From Thermoproteota archaeon (GTDB taxonomy: Archaea; Korarchaeota; Korarchaeia; Korarchaeales; Korarchaeaceae): a stretch of 64,000 nt of DNA. The stretch is from positions 1 to 64,000 of the forward strand of contig WALU01000049.1 in NCBI GenBank assembly GCA_015522685.1, in the 5' to 3' direction. The position numbers and the translations under genes are program-made. Of the stretch, positions 53,734 through 62,760 are shown piece after piece. Each line of letters begins with the position of its first letter. Position 1 is the stretch's first letter. A model generated the notes under the pieces. The model did not search any database. It was not told the origin of the DNA and saw nothing but the letters and a program-made list of their open reading frames with translations.

Positions 53734-54621
53734 TTATTCTCCTTGCTCTTGCTCAGATTCAGATTCAGACTTAGATTTGAGAGATGCGTTTAGACTATCT
53801 AACTTGAATGTCCATACCGGGTATAGTTCCCTAGGAATCATTCCCCCGGCTATCTCCTCATCAACAACCTTCCAGTACTCACCGCATTTCTCACACACAT
53901 AAAGCCTAAATTTGTTGCTCTCAAGAGAGTAGAAGCCAAGCTTCTTCTCATCTTCATTCCCACAGAACGGGCATTTTAACCTCCGAAATGGCCATTCCAT
54001 TCCACAGATTTCACATTTGAGGGTTAATTTCCTCCCTTCACCAGACATGTATCCTGTTCTTGTATAACTACCACATATCGGGCAGTATCCTCTATACCAG
54101 CTTTTAACGTCTATTTCATCGCTTGAGATCTCTTTAAGTGATTTTAGAACAGGCTGTATTGTCCAAAGAGCCAAGGCTTTAATCAAGTCTAAGTCTACAT
54201 CGAGACCTGCAGCTACGCCTCTCGCATAATCTTCTTTACCTTTTAGGGAAGATATAGCTAACTCTTTGATATCAAAAGCCCTTTTATCGAGGGCAGATAA
54301 CACTTTATTTAAATCATCAATTAGCTCTTGCCTGTGTTCTTTCACAACACTGATTATTTCCTTCATTAGATCTTCCCAAAGCTCTTGCTTTATTGTGGGA
54401 ATCCCGAAGATCTCTATTAGAGGTTTCCCTTCTTCAGTTACCTTCCCTGCTCTTTCCCTTATAACATCCTTTTGCCAATCTATCTCCTCTGTAACTCTTT
54501 TAGATAACTTATCTTGGATTTTTAGTAAATCAGAGTAGAAAAGTAAGGATTTCCTAAGCTCTGGCTCATCTAGGGATATCTTATCAACTGCCTGCCTCAG
54601 TAAATCAAGCTCATCACTCAT
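53734..54621 (-). CDS. fdhE: FdhE formate dehydrogenase accessory protein
   Basis: Rubredoxin-like accessory protein of 295 aa, needed for maturation of formate dehydrogenase N. The C-terminal part has four CxxC pairs: CPICG, CEICG, CPFCG and CEKCG, the FdhE metal or redox site. The N-terminal half is helical. The last gene of the formate dehydrogenase operon. Confidence 0.92.
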   Translation of the reverse strand: MSDELDLLRQAVDKISLDEPELRKSLLFYSDLLKIQDKLSKRVTEEIDWQKDVIRERAGKVTEEGKPLIEIFGIPTIKQELWEDLMKEIISVVKEHRQELIDDLNKVLSALDKRAFDIKELAISSLKGKEDYARGVAAGLDVDLDLIKALALWTIQPVLKSLKEISSDEIDVKSWYRGYCPICGSYTRTGYMSGEGRKLTLKCEICGMEWPFRRLKCPFCGNEDEKKLGFYSLESNKFRLYVCEKCGEYWKVVDEEIAGGMIPRELYPVWTFKLDSLNASLKSKSESESEQEQGE

Positions 54622-54690
54622 GTGATCACAGGTCCTCTAGATGGACCTTTGATTTAATTCTTTTCATAAAAAAGAGGAAGGGGATTATAA

Positions 54691-55431
54691 TTACTCTTCT
54701 TCCTTCCTATGCCATCCTGGAAGATGCTTTGCAACATACTCTTCTGTCAGCCTACCGGTCCTGAACATCGCCCTTACCATTGGTCTATGTTCGGGTATTA
54801 GGACAGCTGTGTAAACATGAACTATCAGACCAATTGCTGCTAGGAAGAATCCTATATCATGTATCATGTGAGCCCATCCCCATATGCTTGGGGAGAACAT
54901 GTCTCTGAACCACATTATGGTGCCAGTCACGTACATCACTATCATTCCTATAATAACAGTCCATATCCATCCTTTCTGCCCTAAGTTATACTTGGAGAAA
55001 GGTACAGACTTTTTGTGTACATAATAGTCAACTAAGTCCTTAGTTCCTTTCTTAAAGCAGCTCCAGCTCCAGCATTCAGGCCATATCTCCATTTCCCTTA
55101 AAGCCCCAAGTTCCCCAAGGAAGAAGGGTATCAGTATTAGAGCCAAGCCAAAGGCTGAAAGTCTGTGTACGAGCCTCGCTATTTCCATTCCTAGCGAGTA
55201 GGGATTGTACACCGGGCCTATCACGACAGAAACTGGATAGCTGTAAAGGTAAGCTAGCCAGCCAAACCAGTCCTTGCTGATGAGAGGCAATCCCGTTAGG
55301 AAGAAAGCTGCAACAAAATGGATGAGATGCTTATGAACCCATATCTGCATCTCACTGAATGTCCTAACTGCCTCACATTTGCTTATCCACATAGTATGAG
55401 TGATGCATTCCTCTTTAGCCATATCACTCAC
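54691..55431 (-). CDS. fdhI: Formate dehydrogenase gamma subunit (cytochrome b556)
   Basis: Membrane protein of 246 aa with four helices that binds two b hemes and passes electrons to quinone. Histidines suited as heme ligands include VHKHLIHF, LVHRLSAFG, MIHDIGFF and IVHVYTAVLIPEHRPM. The C-terminus has the FDH gamma pattern MFRTGRLTEEYVAKHLPGWH. It overlaps the beta-subunit gene by 8 bases. Confidence 0.94.
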   Translation of the reverse strand: MSDMAKEECITHTMWISKCEAVRTFSEMQIWVHKHLIHFVAAFFLTGLPLISKDWFGWLAYLYSYPVSVVIGPVYNPYSLGMEIARLVHRLSAFGLALILIPFFLGELGALREMEIWPECWSWSCFKKGTKDLVDYYVHKKSVPFSKYNLGQKGWIWTVIIGMIVMYVTGTIMWFRDMFSPSIWGWAHMIHDIGFFLAAIGLIVHVYTAVLIPEHRPMVRAMFRTGRLTEEYVAKHLPGWHRKEEE

Positions 55432-56230
55432 CTCCCTTCTTAAGTTCCTTCTTCTCTCCTTTTTCCTGCATTCTCTTAGCTCTCCAGTAGATGAAGTGAC
55501 CAGCAGCAGCTAGGAGCGTGAGACCGACAAGACCCCATCCTATGGGCTTTACCACGTTGGCCTCAGACTCAATCTCTCCCTTACTTGGGTTCTTAAGAAG
55601 CCTCTCTCCAAAGTATTTTGGATCGGTGAGCTTTCCTTTATATTTCTTAGATGTGTAAATCCAATGTGTATGGCCCACAACATTATTGACATTATCTCCG
55701 TAGACTTCATATCCCTGAGATTTGTATTTGTTCACTAGCTCATTGTAATCGCCGAATACTAAAGCATCTGTTGGGCATGCAGTAACACATGCTGGATTAA
55801 GCCCATTCTGAATTCTATCGATACAGAAGGTACACTTGTAAACTTTCTTGGTGTAGGGATCATATCTAGGAACATTGTAGGGACAGGCCTCAATGCAGTA
55901 CCTACAGCCTATACACTTATCTTCTCTTATGACCACAGCACCCTCTGGATGCACCTCTATCGCATTGACTGGGCATGCCTTAGCGCATGGAGCATTGCTG
56001 CAATGCATGCATTGCCTCTTAAAGAAGAGCCAGTGAAACTCACCACCATCCTCTATCTCCTTAGCCTCCATCACAGTCCAAACGTTTGGCAAGAGATCTG
56101 GAGGATTCGTCAACGTTGGAGTAAAGTCTGTTACCTCAGCTCTCGTGTTGTTCCAGACATGGCAAGCTACCTGACAAGCTCTACAAAAGATACAATTATC
56201 TACATTAAATGCTATAGCTTTTTCTCCCAT
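55424..56230 (-). CDS. fdhH: Formate dehydrogenase beta subunit (4 x 4Fe-4S)
   Basis: Ferredoxin-like electron-transfer subunit of 268 aa. Four cysteine clusters are visible: CIFCRACQVAC, CMHCSNAPCAKAC, CIGCRYCIEAC and CTFCIDR with CVTACPTDA. A C-terminal membrane helix (about 230-247) anchors it, as in FDH-N. It lies 4 bases after the alpha gene and overlaps gamma by 8 bases, so all subunits share one transcript. Confidence 0.95.
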   Translation of the reverse strand: MGEKAIAFNVDNCIFCRACQVACHVWNNTRAEVTDFTPTLTNPPDLLPNVWTVMEAKEIEDGGEFHWLFFKRQCMHCSNAPCAKACPVNAIEVHPEGAVVIREDKCIGCRYCIEACPYNVPRYDPYTKKVYKCTFCIDRIQNGLNPACVTACPTDALVFGDYNELVNKYKSQGYEVYGDNVNNVVGHTHWIYTSKKYKGKLTDPKYFGERLLKNPSKGEIESEANVVKPIGWGLVGLTLLAAAGHFIYWRAKRMQEKGEKKELKKGGE

Positions 56231-56234
56231 AAGA

Positions 56235-59200
56235 TCACCTCCTTGGCCTTATACCAGGTACATTCACCTCATTAGCTCTGTAATCGTACTTCTCTGGAGA
56301 CGCTTTCCTGACAAATGCCAAGAATACCTTTGACTCCTGCATCGTGGTGACTGTGTCCATGTAAACATCAGTAATCGTATTCGCCACGGCATACGTGCTA
56401 TGGGCGCCCTGCCATCCCCAATGCCAAGGTAAGTTTATGACATATACTTCTTTACCATCTATATTGAGTTTAGGTACTCTATGCGTGACTAGGGCTCTCA
56501 CATAGATGATGTTCCTGTTGTTTCCTACTTCCACTATATCTCCGGGTTTTATCCCTAGTTTATCTGCTAAAGGCTTTGGAATTTCAGCAAATGGTTCTGG
56601 AACAAGTTCAGCTAGAAGAGGAACATTTCTAGTGAGCTGACCTGTATGGAAGTGCTCTGTCATCCTATTTGTCGTAGCGACAACCACTTCAGCTCCTTTT
56701 GGCTTCTCCATTTCTTTCGGTAATATACTAACTGTCTCCTTGAGATGCTCCCAACCAGATGGTGGCTCCAAGAATTTATAGTTCTCAGATCTCCTCCAAG
56801 CCATTGCAGGGTATTTTGTCGCTAAATCTAGACTTGGAGATTCAACAGGCTCATAATGCGTCGGATATCTCATATCCCAGGCGAGGATCTCACTTGGATT
56901 GCTCGGGTTCGGATATGCATACCACTCTCCGTACTTCTGCTTCATCTTTATTATCGCTTCTTTAAAGCCTACCTGTTCCACAAGGCTTCTCAATTCCTGG
57001 CTGAACTTATCCTTCACTTTAGCCCAATCATAGTAACCAACATACTTGATGGTCTTTCCATTAACTTTCTTTGTTCCCTTGAAGTATGGTTTGAGGTAAC
57101 TAGCCTTCCCTGCGTTTACAACTTCCTTATCATAGTAGAAGCTCTCACATAATGGACATCTTATCCCTAACTCATTGTAGCTTACCACTTTAGCCTCTGA
57201 ACTTGAGAATTCTGCTATCTTGCCAACAACCTTCTCGTACCACAGTAGCTCCTTAGAACTCCTTGCCCCAGTGAACAAATCAGCCATTCCTGACCAAGCC
57301 CTCTTATAGAATTTGCCTATAAGGAAGTTATGCCCGGGTATGAAAGCAGGTCTCCATTTTCCGCTCTTTGCATCCATTATTTCTCCGCTCTCTCCAGTTA
57401 TACTAACTGCCATCCCATTTAGCTCCTTACCAACCATGAACTCTCCTGAAGGGAATTTGAAGTTGAACTTCTTGCCTAATGTTTTTGAGAGAGTCCACAG
57501 GTTATAGAGGATCCTTACGTTCTTGGGCCAAGTCCAAGACCAGTCCTTATACATAAGGTATTTCTTATCTAGAATACCGTCTATGTCATTTTCTTCCCTG
57601 AGTAGGGGCTTCCTGCGTTTAGATAAATTTCTATGGTAATACCAGTCATACATCCCATTATAGAGATCCACCGCTAGATCTATCTCCTTATAAACGAGTT
57701 CAGGATCCACATACGCGTAGTCAGAATCGGGGAACTTACCAGTAGCGTAATCCATGAACGGCTCTATCTTTCTCTCATATAAATCAACGAACTCACCGGT
57801 GTATGGATTCTTTATTGCTACCTTCTCGCTTCTCTTACCGTAGGTTAGGCTTGGCATTCTTACTACTCCATATCTCTTGAAATAGTCCCAAAGCTTGACC
57901 ATTATCCAGAGATCAGGCTTGGCCTCTCCTGCGGGAGGTATTACTCTATCCTGCCACTGAACCCAACGATTGCTATTAGTTATAGAGCCATATTTCTCAT
58001 ACTGAACAGCCCCAGGAAGCAAGACATCAGCAAATGTTGACGTCTCAGTTTCCCATAAGTCAACTACCACTAGAAGCTTAAGAGAAGCTAGAGCTTGATA
58101 TGTAGCAAGGGCATCTGCATCACTAACAGCTATATTCTCAGCCATTATCATTGCTGCTTTTATCACATTATCAAAGAGAACGCCCTGCCACCAAGTATTC
58201 TCAGTGTACCCTTTACCAAACGGGAAGTCGCTTATTACTGTCCCGTTCTTGGGATCGCTTTCTGGATCAGTCCCAACGAATATCCCCCAAATAAGCTCGA
58301 AGCGACGCCAGTTCTGGAACCACCAGGACCACATAATCTTGGCGGAGTTGACATTGCCTTTTTCCCTTGGGCCAAAGCTACCTCCGGCCCAGTCAGGTAT
58401 ATTCCAGTGCCAAGCATCTGGGAAGCCTTGATTCTTCCAATCCTGGTAAACTCTCATTTGAAGTGGGCTTGATGGCTGCTTTATATATCCAGGTAATACG
58501 TGGGATAAGATACACATATCAGTTGTCCCTTGAACATTACTATGTCCTCTATATGGGTTGAGACCACCACCAGGGAATCCCATGTTCCCTAACGTGAGTT
58601 GGATTAAGGTACTCATTCTAGTAATTTGAGTGCCTACGTGATGTTGAGTTTGTCCCATTGCCCACTGTATTGAGCCGAACCTCTTGAAGTTTGTTGTCAC
58701 TCCACTATTCTCTACGTAAGTTTTAGCGATGAGCTCGAGCTTATCAACAGGTATACCTGTTATTTTAGATACCTCCTCGGCTGTATAAGCTTTTGACATA
58801 TCTTTGAACTCTTTTATCTCACTCAGATCAACGTTGAACCTTGTTGCATATTCCTTGAATGTATCAAGTTCATCTACAGGTGGATTTCTCTCCCAGAATG
58901 CATAATGAAGGAGATACATCATGAAAGCCAGATCTGAGCCTGGCCTAAAGAATGTGAATATATCTGCCTGAGAAGCAGTCCTATTGTACCTAGGATCTAC
59001 GACTATTAATTTCAGTCCCTTCTCCTTACCCCTCAGAGTATGCCTCATACTGACTGGGTGGTTCTCAGCAGGATTACCACCGAATATCAAGTAAGCCGTT
59101 ATAAATTGAGTATCTATGAAAGTTTGAGTCTGAGCTCCGAAACCTACAGTACCAGCAAGGCCAGCCACAGTCGTAGAATGACATCTTCTAGCATCATGAT

Positions 59201-59873
59201 CTATGTTATAGCTTCCTAGCATTGTCGCGAGCTTCTTTATGATGTATGCTTCTTCATTGGTAAGCTTAGCTCCAGCCTCTATCCAAAACGGGAACTTCTT
59301 GCCTTTATAGTAATAACCATCACTATTCTTCGGATTCCATCCAACTTCATCTAATATCTTCTTCGTCTTCCCAGCTATATAGTTAAAGGCCTCATCCCAA
59401 GTTACACGCTTCCAGACAGGCTTATATTTCTCCAGTATTGCTCTAAGCTCATCTTGATTTCTTACTTTCTTTAGTTCTTCAACAGGAGGTTTGGGATTGA
59501 CCCTTATCATAGGATATCTTAGCCTCCTAGAGTTATACTCTCCAAGTAGCTCCAAGGACGCTTCTCCTTTGGGACATAGCTTCCCTTCATTCAGCGGATT
59601 ATCTGGATCTCCTTCTAAATGAACAACACTATCTCCATGTTTATAGAATATTATTCCACAGCCAACGGAGCAATATCCACAAACTCCCCTAACTTCTCTT
59701 GTTATCTGTAAGTTTTTCTGGCCTATCTCGCCAAGATAGTACCTTTTAGGCTTAGGAAGTCCAAGTACTTTCTTTGTAGCATCTGAGAACATTAAAGAAA
59801 ATGCACCGAGGCCCGCTACCTTGAGAAAAGTTCTTCTTGAAACCTTCAAATCTTCTATCAAATTTTTTATCAC
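56235..59873 (-). CDS. fdhG: Formate dehydrogenase alpha subunit (molybdopterin, Cys type)
   Basis: Molybdopterin oxidoreductase of 1212 aa. An N-terminal Tat signal (SRRTFLKVAGLG, 12-23) directs it to the outer face of the membrane. The first 4Fe-4S cluster is C65, C68, C72 and C100. The catalytic residue expected as selenocysteine in FdnG is Cys231 followed by His232 (DARRCHSTT), so it is the cysteine form. Compared with E. coli FdnG (about 1015 aa) there is extra sequence in the middle, including a CPLC motif near residue 910. It is first in an operon with beta, gamma and FdhE. A palindrome lies at the promoter. Confidence 0.93.
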   Translation of the reverse strand: MIKNLIEDLKVSRRTFLKVAGLGAFSLMFSDATKKVLGLPKPKRYYLGEIGQKNLQITREVRGVCGYCSVGCGIIFYKHGDSVVHLEGDPDNPLNEGKLCPKGEASLELLGEYNSRRLRYPMIRVNPKPPVEELKKVRNQDELRAILEKYKPVWKRVTWDEAFNYIAGKTKKILDEVGWNPKNSDGYYYKGKKFPFWIEAGAKLTNEEAYIIKKLATMLGSYNIDHDARRCHSTTVAGLAGTVGFGAQTQTFIDTQFITAYLIFGGNPAENHPVSMRHTLRGKEKGLKLIVVDPRYNRTASQADIFTFFRPGSDLAFMMYLLHYAFWERNPPVDELDTFKEYATRFNVDLSEIKEFKDMSKAYTAEEVSKITGIPVDKLELIAKTYVENSGVTTNFKRFGSIQWAMGQTQHHVGTQITRMSTLIQLTLGNMGFPGGGLNPYRGHSNVQGTTDMCILSHVLPGYIKQPSSPLQMRVYQDWKNQGFPDAWHWNIPDWAGGSFGPREKGNVNSAKIMWSWWFQNWRRFELIWGIFVGTDPESDPKNGTVISDFPFGKGYTENTWWQGVLFDNVIKAAMIMAENIAVSDADALATYQALASLKLLVVVDLWETETSTFADVLLPGAVQYEKYGSITNSNRWVQWQDRVIPPAGEAKPDLWIMVKLWDYFKRYGVVRMPSLTYGKRSEKVAIKNPYTGEFVDLYERKIEPFMDYATGKFPDSDYAYVDPELVYKEIDLAVDLYNGMYDWYYHRNLSKRRKPLLREENDIDGILDKKYLMYKDWSWTWPKNVRILYNLWTLSKTLGKKFNFKFPSGEFMVGKELNGMAVSITGESGEIMDAKSGKWRPAFIPGHNFLIGKFYKRAWSGMADLFTGARSSKELLWYEKVVGKIAEFSSSEAKVVSYNELGIRCPLCESFYYDKEVVNAGKASYLKPYFKGTKKVNGKTIKYVGYYDWAKVKDKFSQELRSLVEQVGFKEAIIKMKQKYGEWYAYPNPSNPSEILAWDMRYPTHYEPVESPSLDLATKYPAMAWRRSENYKFLEPPSGWEHLKETVSILPKEMEKPKGAEVVVATTNRMTEHFHTGQLTRNVPLLAELVPEPFAEIPKPLADKLGIKPGDIVEVGNNRNIIYVRALVTHRVPKLNIDGKEVYVINLPWHWGWQGAHSTYAVANTITDVYMDTVTTMQESKVFLAFVRKASPEKYDYRANEVNVPGIRPRR

Positions 59874-59886
59874 CTCTCTTGCAGAG

Positions 59887-59903
59887 TAGGGTCAAAGACC
59901 CTA
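59887..59903. promoter_or_regulatory. Palindrome upstream of formate dehydrogenase operon
   Basis: TAGGGTC-AAA-GACCCTA is a perfect inverted repeat 13-30 bases before the alpha start codon, close to the expected transcription start. It may be an operator or an mRNA hairpin in the 5' UTR. Confidence 0.55.
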
Positions 59904-59918
59904 AAACTTAGTTGAGAC

Positions 59919-59936
59919 TTTTACAATATAAATATA
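59919..59936 (-). promoter_or_regulatory. TATA-like promoter of formate dehydrogenase operon
   Basis: On the minus strand GGCTATATTTATATTG lies about 20-35 bases upstream of the palindrome. It is the best TATA element for the alpha-beta-gamma-fdhE transcript. Two 10-bp direct repeats of the AATTGTSATA type at 59995 and 60009 lie between it and the next gene and may be regulator sites. Confidence 0.5.
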
Positions 59937-60114
59937 GCCGAAAAATAACTTTATTATTCATTTTGGGATAGATATATCGAATCATAGTTATTATAATTGT
60001 GATAACGTAATTGTCATATATAATTTATCATATGTTAATTAGTCTTTATGTTTTCGGAAGTCATTAGCCAATTGTATACAAAGGGTTATAATCGAGGATT
60101 GGACCATTTAGTGT

Positions 60115-60252
60115 ATGAGTTGTGAAGAGGATGATAATTTCGTAGAAGAACAGCCAGAAGATGAATTTGCTCTAGAAGAGCTAATGTTCCCTGAGAGGTC
60201 TAAATGTAGGAAGAAAGGTAGTAGGAAGAGGGATAAGTTTGTAGCTCGGTGA
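60115..60252 (+). CDS. Small ORF, acidic-to-basic 45-aa protein
   Basis: ATG at 60115 encodes 45 aa: an acidic N-terminal half (CEEDDNFVEEQPEDEFALEE) and a strongly basic tail (KCRKKGSRKRDK). A TATA-like TTATAATC lies about 25-30 bases before the ATG with no Shine-Dalgarno, so a leaderless mRNA is plausible. It is divergent from the formate dehydrogenase operon and upstream of its putative regulator. It looks coding, but no homologue can be named. The rest of the 521-base gap (59874-60394) holds promoters only. Confidence 0.5.
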   Translation: MSCEEDDNFVEEQPEDEFALEELMFPERSKCRKKGSRKRDKFVAR

Positions 60253-60394
60253 AAGTCCAAGGATCTTGTTGGTCTCTGCTCTTCTCTTTGTTAGTATACC
60301 GTGATGATATCATTTGATGGAATTTGTCACATGGGTATTCTATATTGGATAAGAGATAGTTTTATTAATCTGGGTTTTTAGGGAGTAGTCAGGA

Positions 60395-61456
60395 ATGAAA
60401 CAAGAAAGTCTTCTAGATAGTTTGAAAGCATATAGAGAGGTAGCAATCACATACAAGGGACAAAGAATCCTCGATTCAAAACTTGCTAAGATTTTGGAGG
60501 ACATAGATAAGAAAGGCTCTATTCTCTCTGCTGCCAAATCACAGGGAGTATCTTATTCGTGGGTTTGGAACAAAATTAATGAAATGGAAGAACTATTAGG
60601 AGAAAAGGTAGTCTGTGTGAAGAGAGGAGGTCATAGAGGGGGAGGGGCCTCCTTAACAGATACTGGGAGGCTCGTTTTAGATTTTTATAATCAATCATCA
60701 GCTAAAGGTTATAGAAGGCCCTCTAAATCTAAAGCTGAAACTAAGGAGGATAATACAGTATTTGGTGGGGGGTATGACCCTATCATAGAGGCTCTCCTAA
60801 AGCAATATGCCAGTGAAATAGAGTTTCAGTGGACAGGGTCCCTTACAGCTTTAACAGGTCTTCTTGCAGGTACAGTAGATATTGCTGGTATACATTTATA
60901 TGATCCAGAGACAGGTACTTTTAATATCCCTTACGTGAGGAGGCTCTGGCTATCCGATTCCCTTATAGTGATGAGAGGATTTGAAAGAGAAATAGGCCTC
61001 ATATTCAGGCCTGAGCTGGATGTATCCTTTCCATCGGAGATAATAGAGAAGGGGCTTCGATATGTTAACCTAATCAAAGGTCATGGAGCCAGAGTACTTG
61101 CCGACTGTCTTCTAAGGATGAGTGTTAGGATGCTAGGTCATAGTGATCCCAATTTGGAGAAGTTGATAAGGGGATACGATGTCGAGGTGAGAACGTCATT
61201 TGGGGTAGCCAAGAAGATAGTTAGAGGAGAAGCTGATGTTGGATTCGGCATAAGGAAGGTAGCCGTAGAGTTCGGTTTAGGGTTCAAAAGGTTATTATGG
61301 GAGAATTATGATCTTGCAATCCGAAAGGAATCGTTAGGAAAGCTTATGATATCTAAGATAATTGAGATTCTCACATCAGAGAAAGCAAAGAGTATGATAA
61401 GGAAAAGTGAGGGTTATAGACCTTCACCTGATTTTGGTGCCATTCTCCTTAGATAA
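60395..61456 (+). CDS. ModE-like transcription regulator with periplasmic-binding-like domain
   Basis: Protein of 353 aa. The N-terminal part (about 20-105) is a ModE/LysR-type winged helix: GSILSAAKSQGVSYSWVWNK and GGHRGGGASLTDTGRLVLDF are typical of ModE N-terminal domains. The rest (about 125-353) is a substrate-binding-protein fold related to ModA/TupA (LTALTGLLAGTVDIAGIHLY, and GEADVGFGIR). This architecture senses molybdate, tungstate or a pterin and switches molybdoenzyme genes. Its position beside the formate dehydrogenase operon supports that. Confidence 0.88.
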   Translation: MKQESLLDSLKAYREVAITYKGQRILDSKLAKILEDIDKKGSILSAAKSQGVSYSWVWNKINEMEELLGEKVVCVKRGGHRGGGASLTDTGRLVLDFYNQSSAKGYRRPSKSKAETKEDNTVFGGGYDPIIEALLKQYASEIEFQWTGSLTALTGLLAGTVDIAGIHLYDPETGTFNIPYVRRLWLSDSLIVMRGFEREIGLIFRPELDVSFPSEIIEKGLRYVNLIKGHGARVLADCLLRMSVRMLGHSDPNLEKLIRGYDVEVRTSFGVAKKIVRGEADVGFGIRKVAVEFGLGFKRLLWENYDLAIRKESLGKLMISKIIEILTSEKAKSMIRKSEGYRPSPDFGAILLR

Positions 61457-61501
61457 GACTTAGAGCATTAACTGGGAACATGAACTATAGTTCCCTGTAT
61501 C

Positions 61502-61807
61502 CTACTCGGGAAACATTTCCTCGATATGGCTCGTATCAGGGTTCCAAACTTTCAATTTTATCCCCTTTTTCTCCTTAGGTTCTATCATAAGATATCTCTT
61601 GGAAGTTTTGGTGGGTATTATAAAGTACTCATCCACTCTACCACTCTTATGGTAAAGTACTAGTTTATACTTATTCTCTGTCCTTTCTTTCGTTTCTAGG
61701 TCTCTATACTCTATGAGAGCGAACTGACCTCTGGAGACTATTGTCCTTATTTCCTTCTTTCCCTTCCTACTTATCGTTATTGCCTTCTCCACAGACATAC
61801 CCATCAA
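61502..61807 (-). CDS. Hypothetical protein
   Basis: Basic protein of up to 101 aa, beta-rich by pattern. Start codons at 61807, 61804 and 61798 are all possible (MMGMSVEKA). No family recognised; no signal or membrane segment. It follows the 62166 gene in the same direction. Confidence 0.6.
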   Translation of the reverse strand: MMGMSVEKAITISRKGKKEIRTIVSRGQFALIEYRDLETKERTENKYKLVLYHKSGRVDEYFIIPTKTSKRYLMIEPKEKKGIKLKVWNPDTSHIEEMFPE

Positions 61808-61842
61808 ATATTGCTGTGATAGGAGGATATAATCTTCTCCAT

Positions 61843-62166
61843 TTAGTAACCATAGCCTTCCTCCGTGAAGCCACTTGTCTCTTCCTTTTTGAGATTAAGC
61901 TTCAGCATATCTCCTATTGTCGGTCTTCCTAACTTCTCATACTCTTCCGGAGTTAGTGTTATGGTTACCGCAGGCATTTGAACCTGAGCAACTGGAGTAG
62001 GTAGCTTCATGTACTTCTCCATAGCCCTGACTACTTGAAACATCATAGCTTCCTCCTCGCTCTCAGGAGGAGGTACCTCTTCAACACCTTTAGGCCTGCT
62101 TAGAGAGAGGATTACCCCAGGAGGAGCTTTCCTGACTTCAGTCACTTCTAAATAAAGTTCTAACAT
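61843..62166 (-). CDS. Hypothetical protein, possibly arcadin-1-like
   Basis: About 107 aa from ATG 62166, which follows GGGG at 6 bases; an in-frame ATG 24 bases upstream is less likely. The C-terminal stretch LTPEEYEKLGRPTIGDMLKL resembles, from memory, archaeal arcadin-1 proteins (an EYEMLG.PT.GD pattern). Arcadin-1 is linked to crenactin. No crenactin gene is in the window, so the call is tentative. Confidence 0.55.
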   Translation of the reverse strand: MLELYLEVTEVRKAPPGVILSLSRPKGVEEVPPPESEEEAMMFQVVRAMEKYMKLPTPVAQVQMPAVTITLTPEEYEKLGRPTIGDMLKLNLKKEETSGFTEEGYGY

Positions 62167-62238
62167 TATAACCCCTTTTTTGAGTTGCATACATTAATAA
62201 TGTTTGATCCTCCATTTCTTCAGTAGTCGCTATGAGCA

Positions 62239-62760
62239 TTAAGCTTTTCGAGGTAATGGAGGAAGGTACCTCATCCTCCTTCCCTCCCCTATTATCGCCT
62301 CAGCTAGCTCTCTAGGACTGTTATAACCTCTTGTATAGTCTCCTCTGGTAGAATAAACTCCTATTATAGGAGGAGCTAGCTGATCTATTAAGGAGATCGC
62401 TTCCTTAGCGCTCCACACAGCCAGCGCCTTGAAAACTCTCTCATCATCAGCTGCTATCTTCCTGAATCCTAGTAAAATAATTGCATCTGGCTTTACAGGC
62501 ATCAGGCATTGAATTCCCTTGACAAGTTCATCTAAACTGTCAGGAACGTATGTAGATGTGTAAGCTATTCTACCGGCAGAGTATGCCACTTTCACACTTG
62601 CTCCAGCCCAAGCCAGTTCCATGAGTTCTTTAGGCATGCTTACTTTCCTCAATGATATTGCAGAGGCTACTCTATATCCAGAACTTGCCAGTATCTTAGT
62701 AAGAGCACCATATAAGTCATTTCTTTTGCTTCCTAAGATTGATACAAGCATCATTTTCAT
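62239..62760 (-). CDS. Hypothetical protein, MobB-like topology without P-loop
   Basis: Protein of 173 aa from ATG 62760 (TGATG with the preceding stop). The first segment VSILGSKRNDLYGALTKILA looks like a Walker-type start in which GKT is lost. A later KPDAIILLGFRKI followed by ERVFKALAVW resembles the ending of MobB-like or related P-loop proteins. No confident family. It is coupled to the YjjX-like NTPase gene. Confidence 0.55.
   Translation of the reverse strand: MKMMLVSILGSKRNDLYGALTKILASSGYRVASAISLRKVSMPKELMELAWAGASVKVAYSAGRIAYTSTYVPDSLDELVKGIQCLMPVKPDAIILLGFRKIAADDERVFKALAVWSAKEAISLIDQLAPPIIGVYSTRGDYTRGYNSPRELAEAIIGEGRRMRYLPPLPRKA

Noticed and set aside
59181..59185. Selenocysteine codon in formate dehydrogenase
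   Set aside because: The active-site codon is an ordinary cysteine codon and no in-frame TGA occurs.
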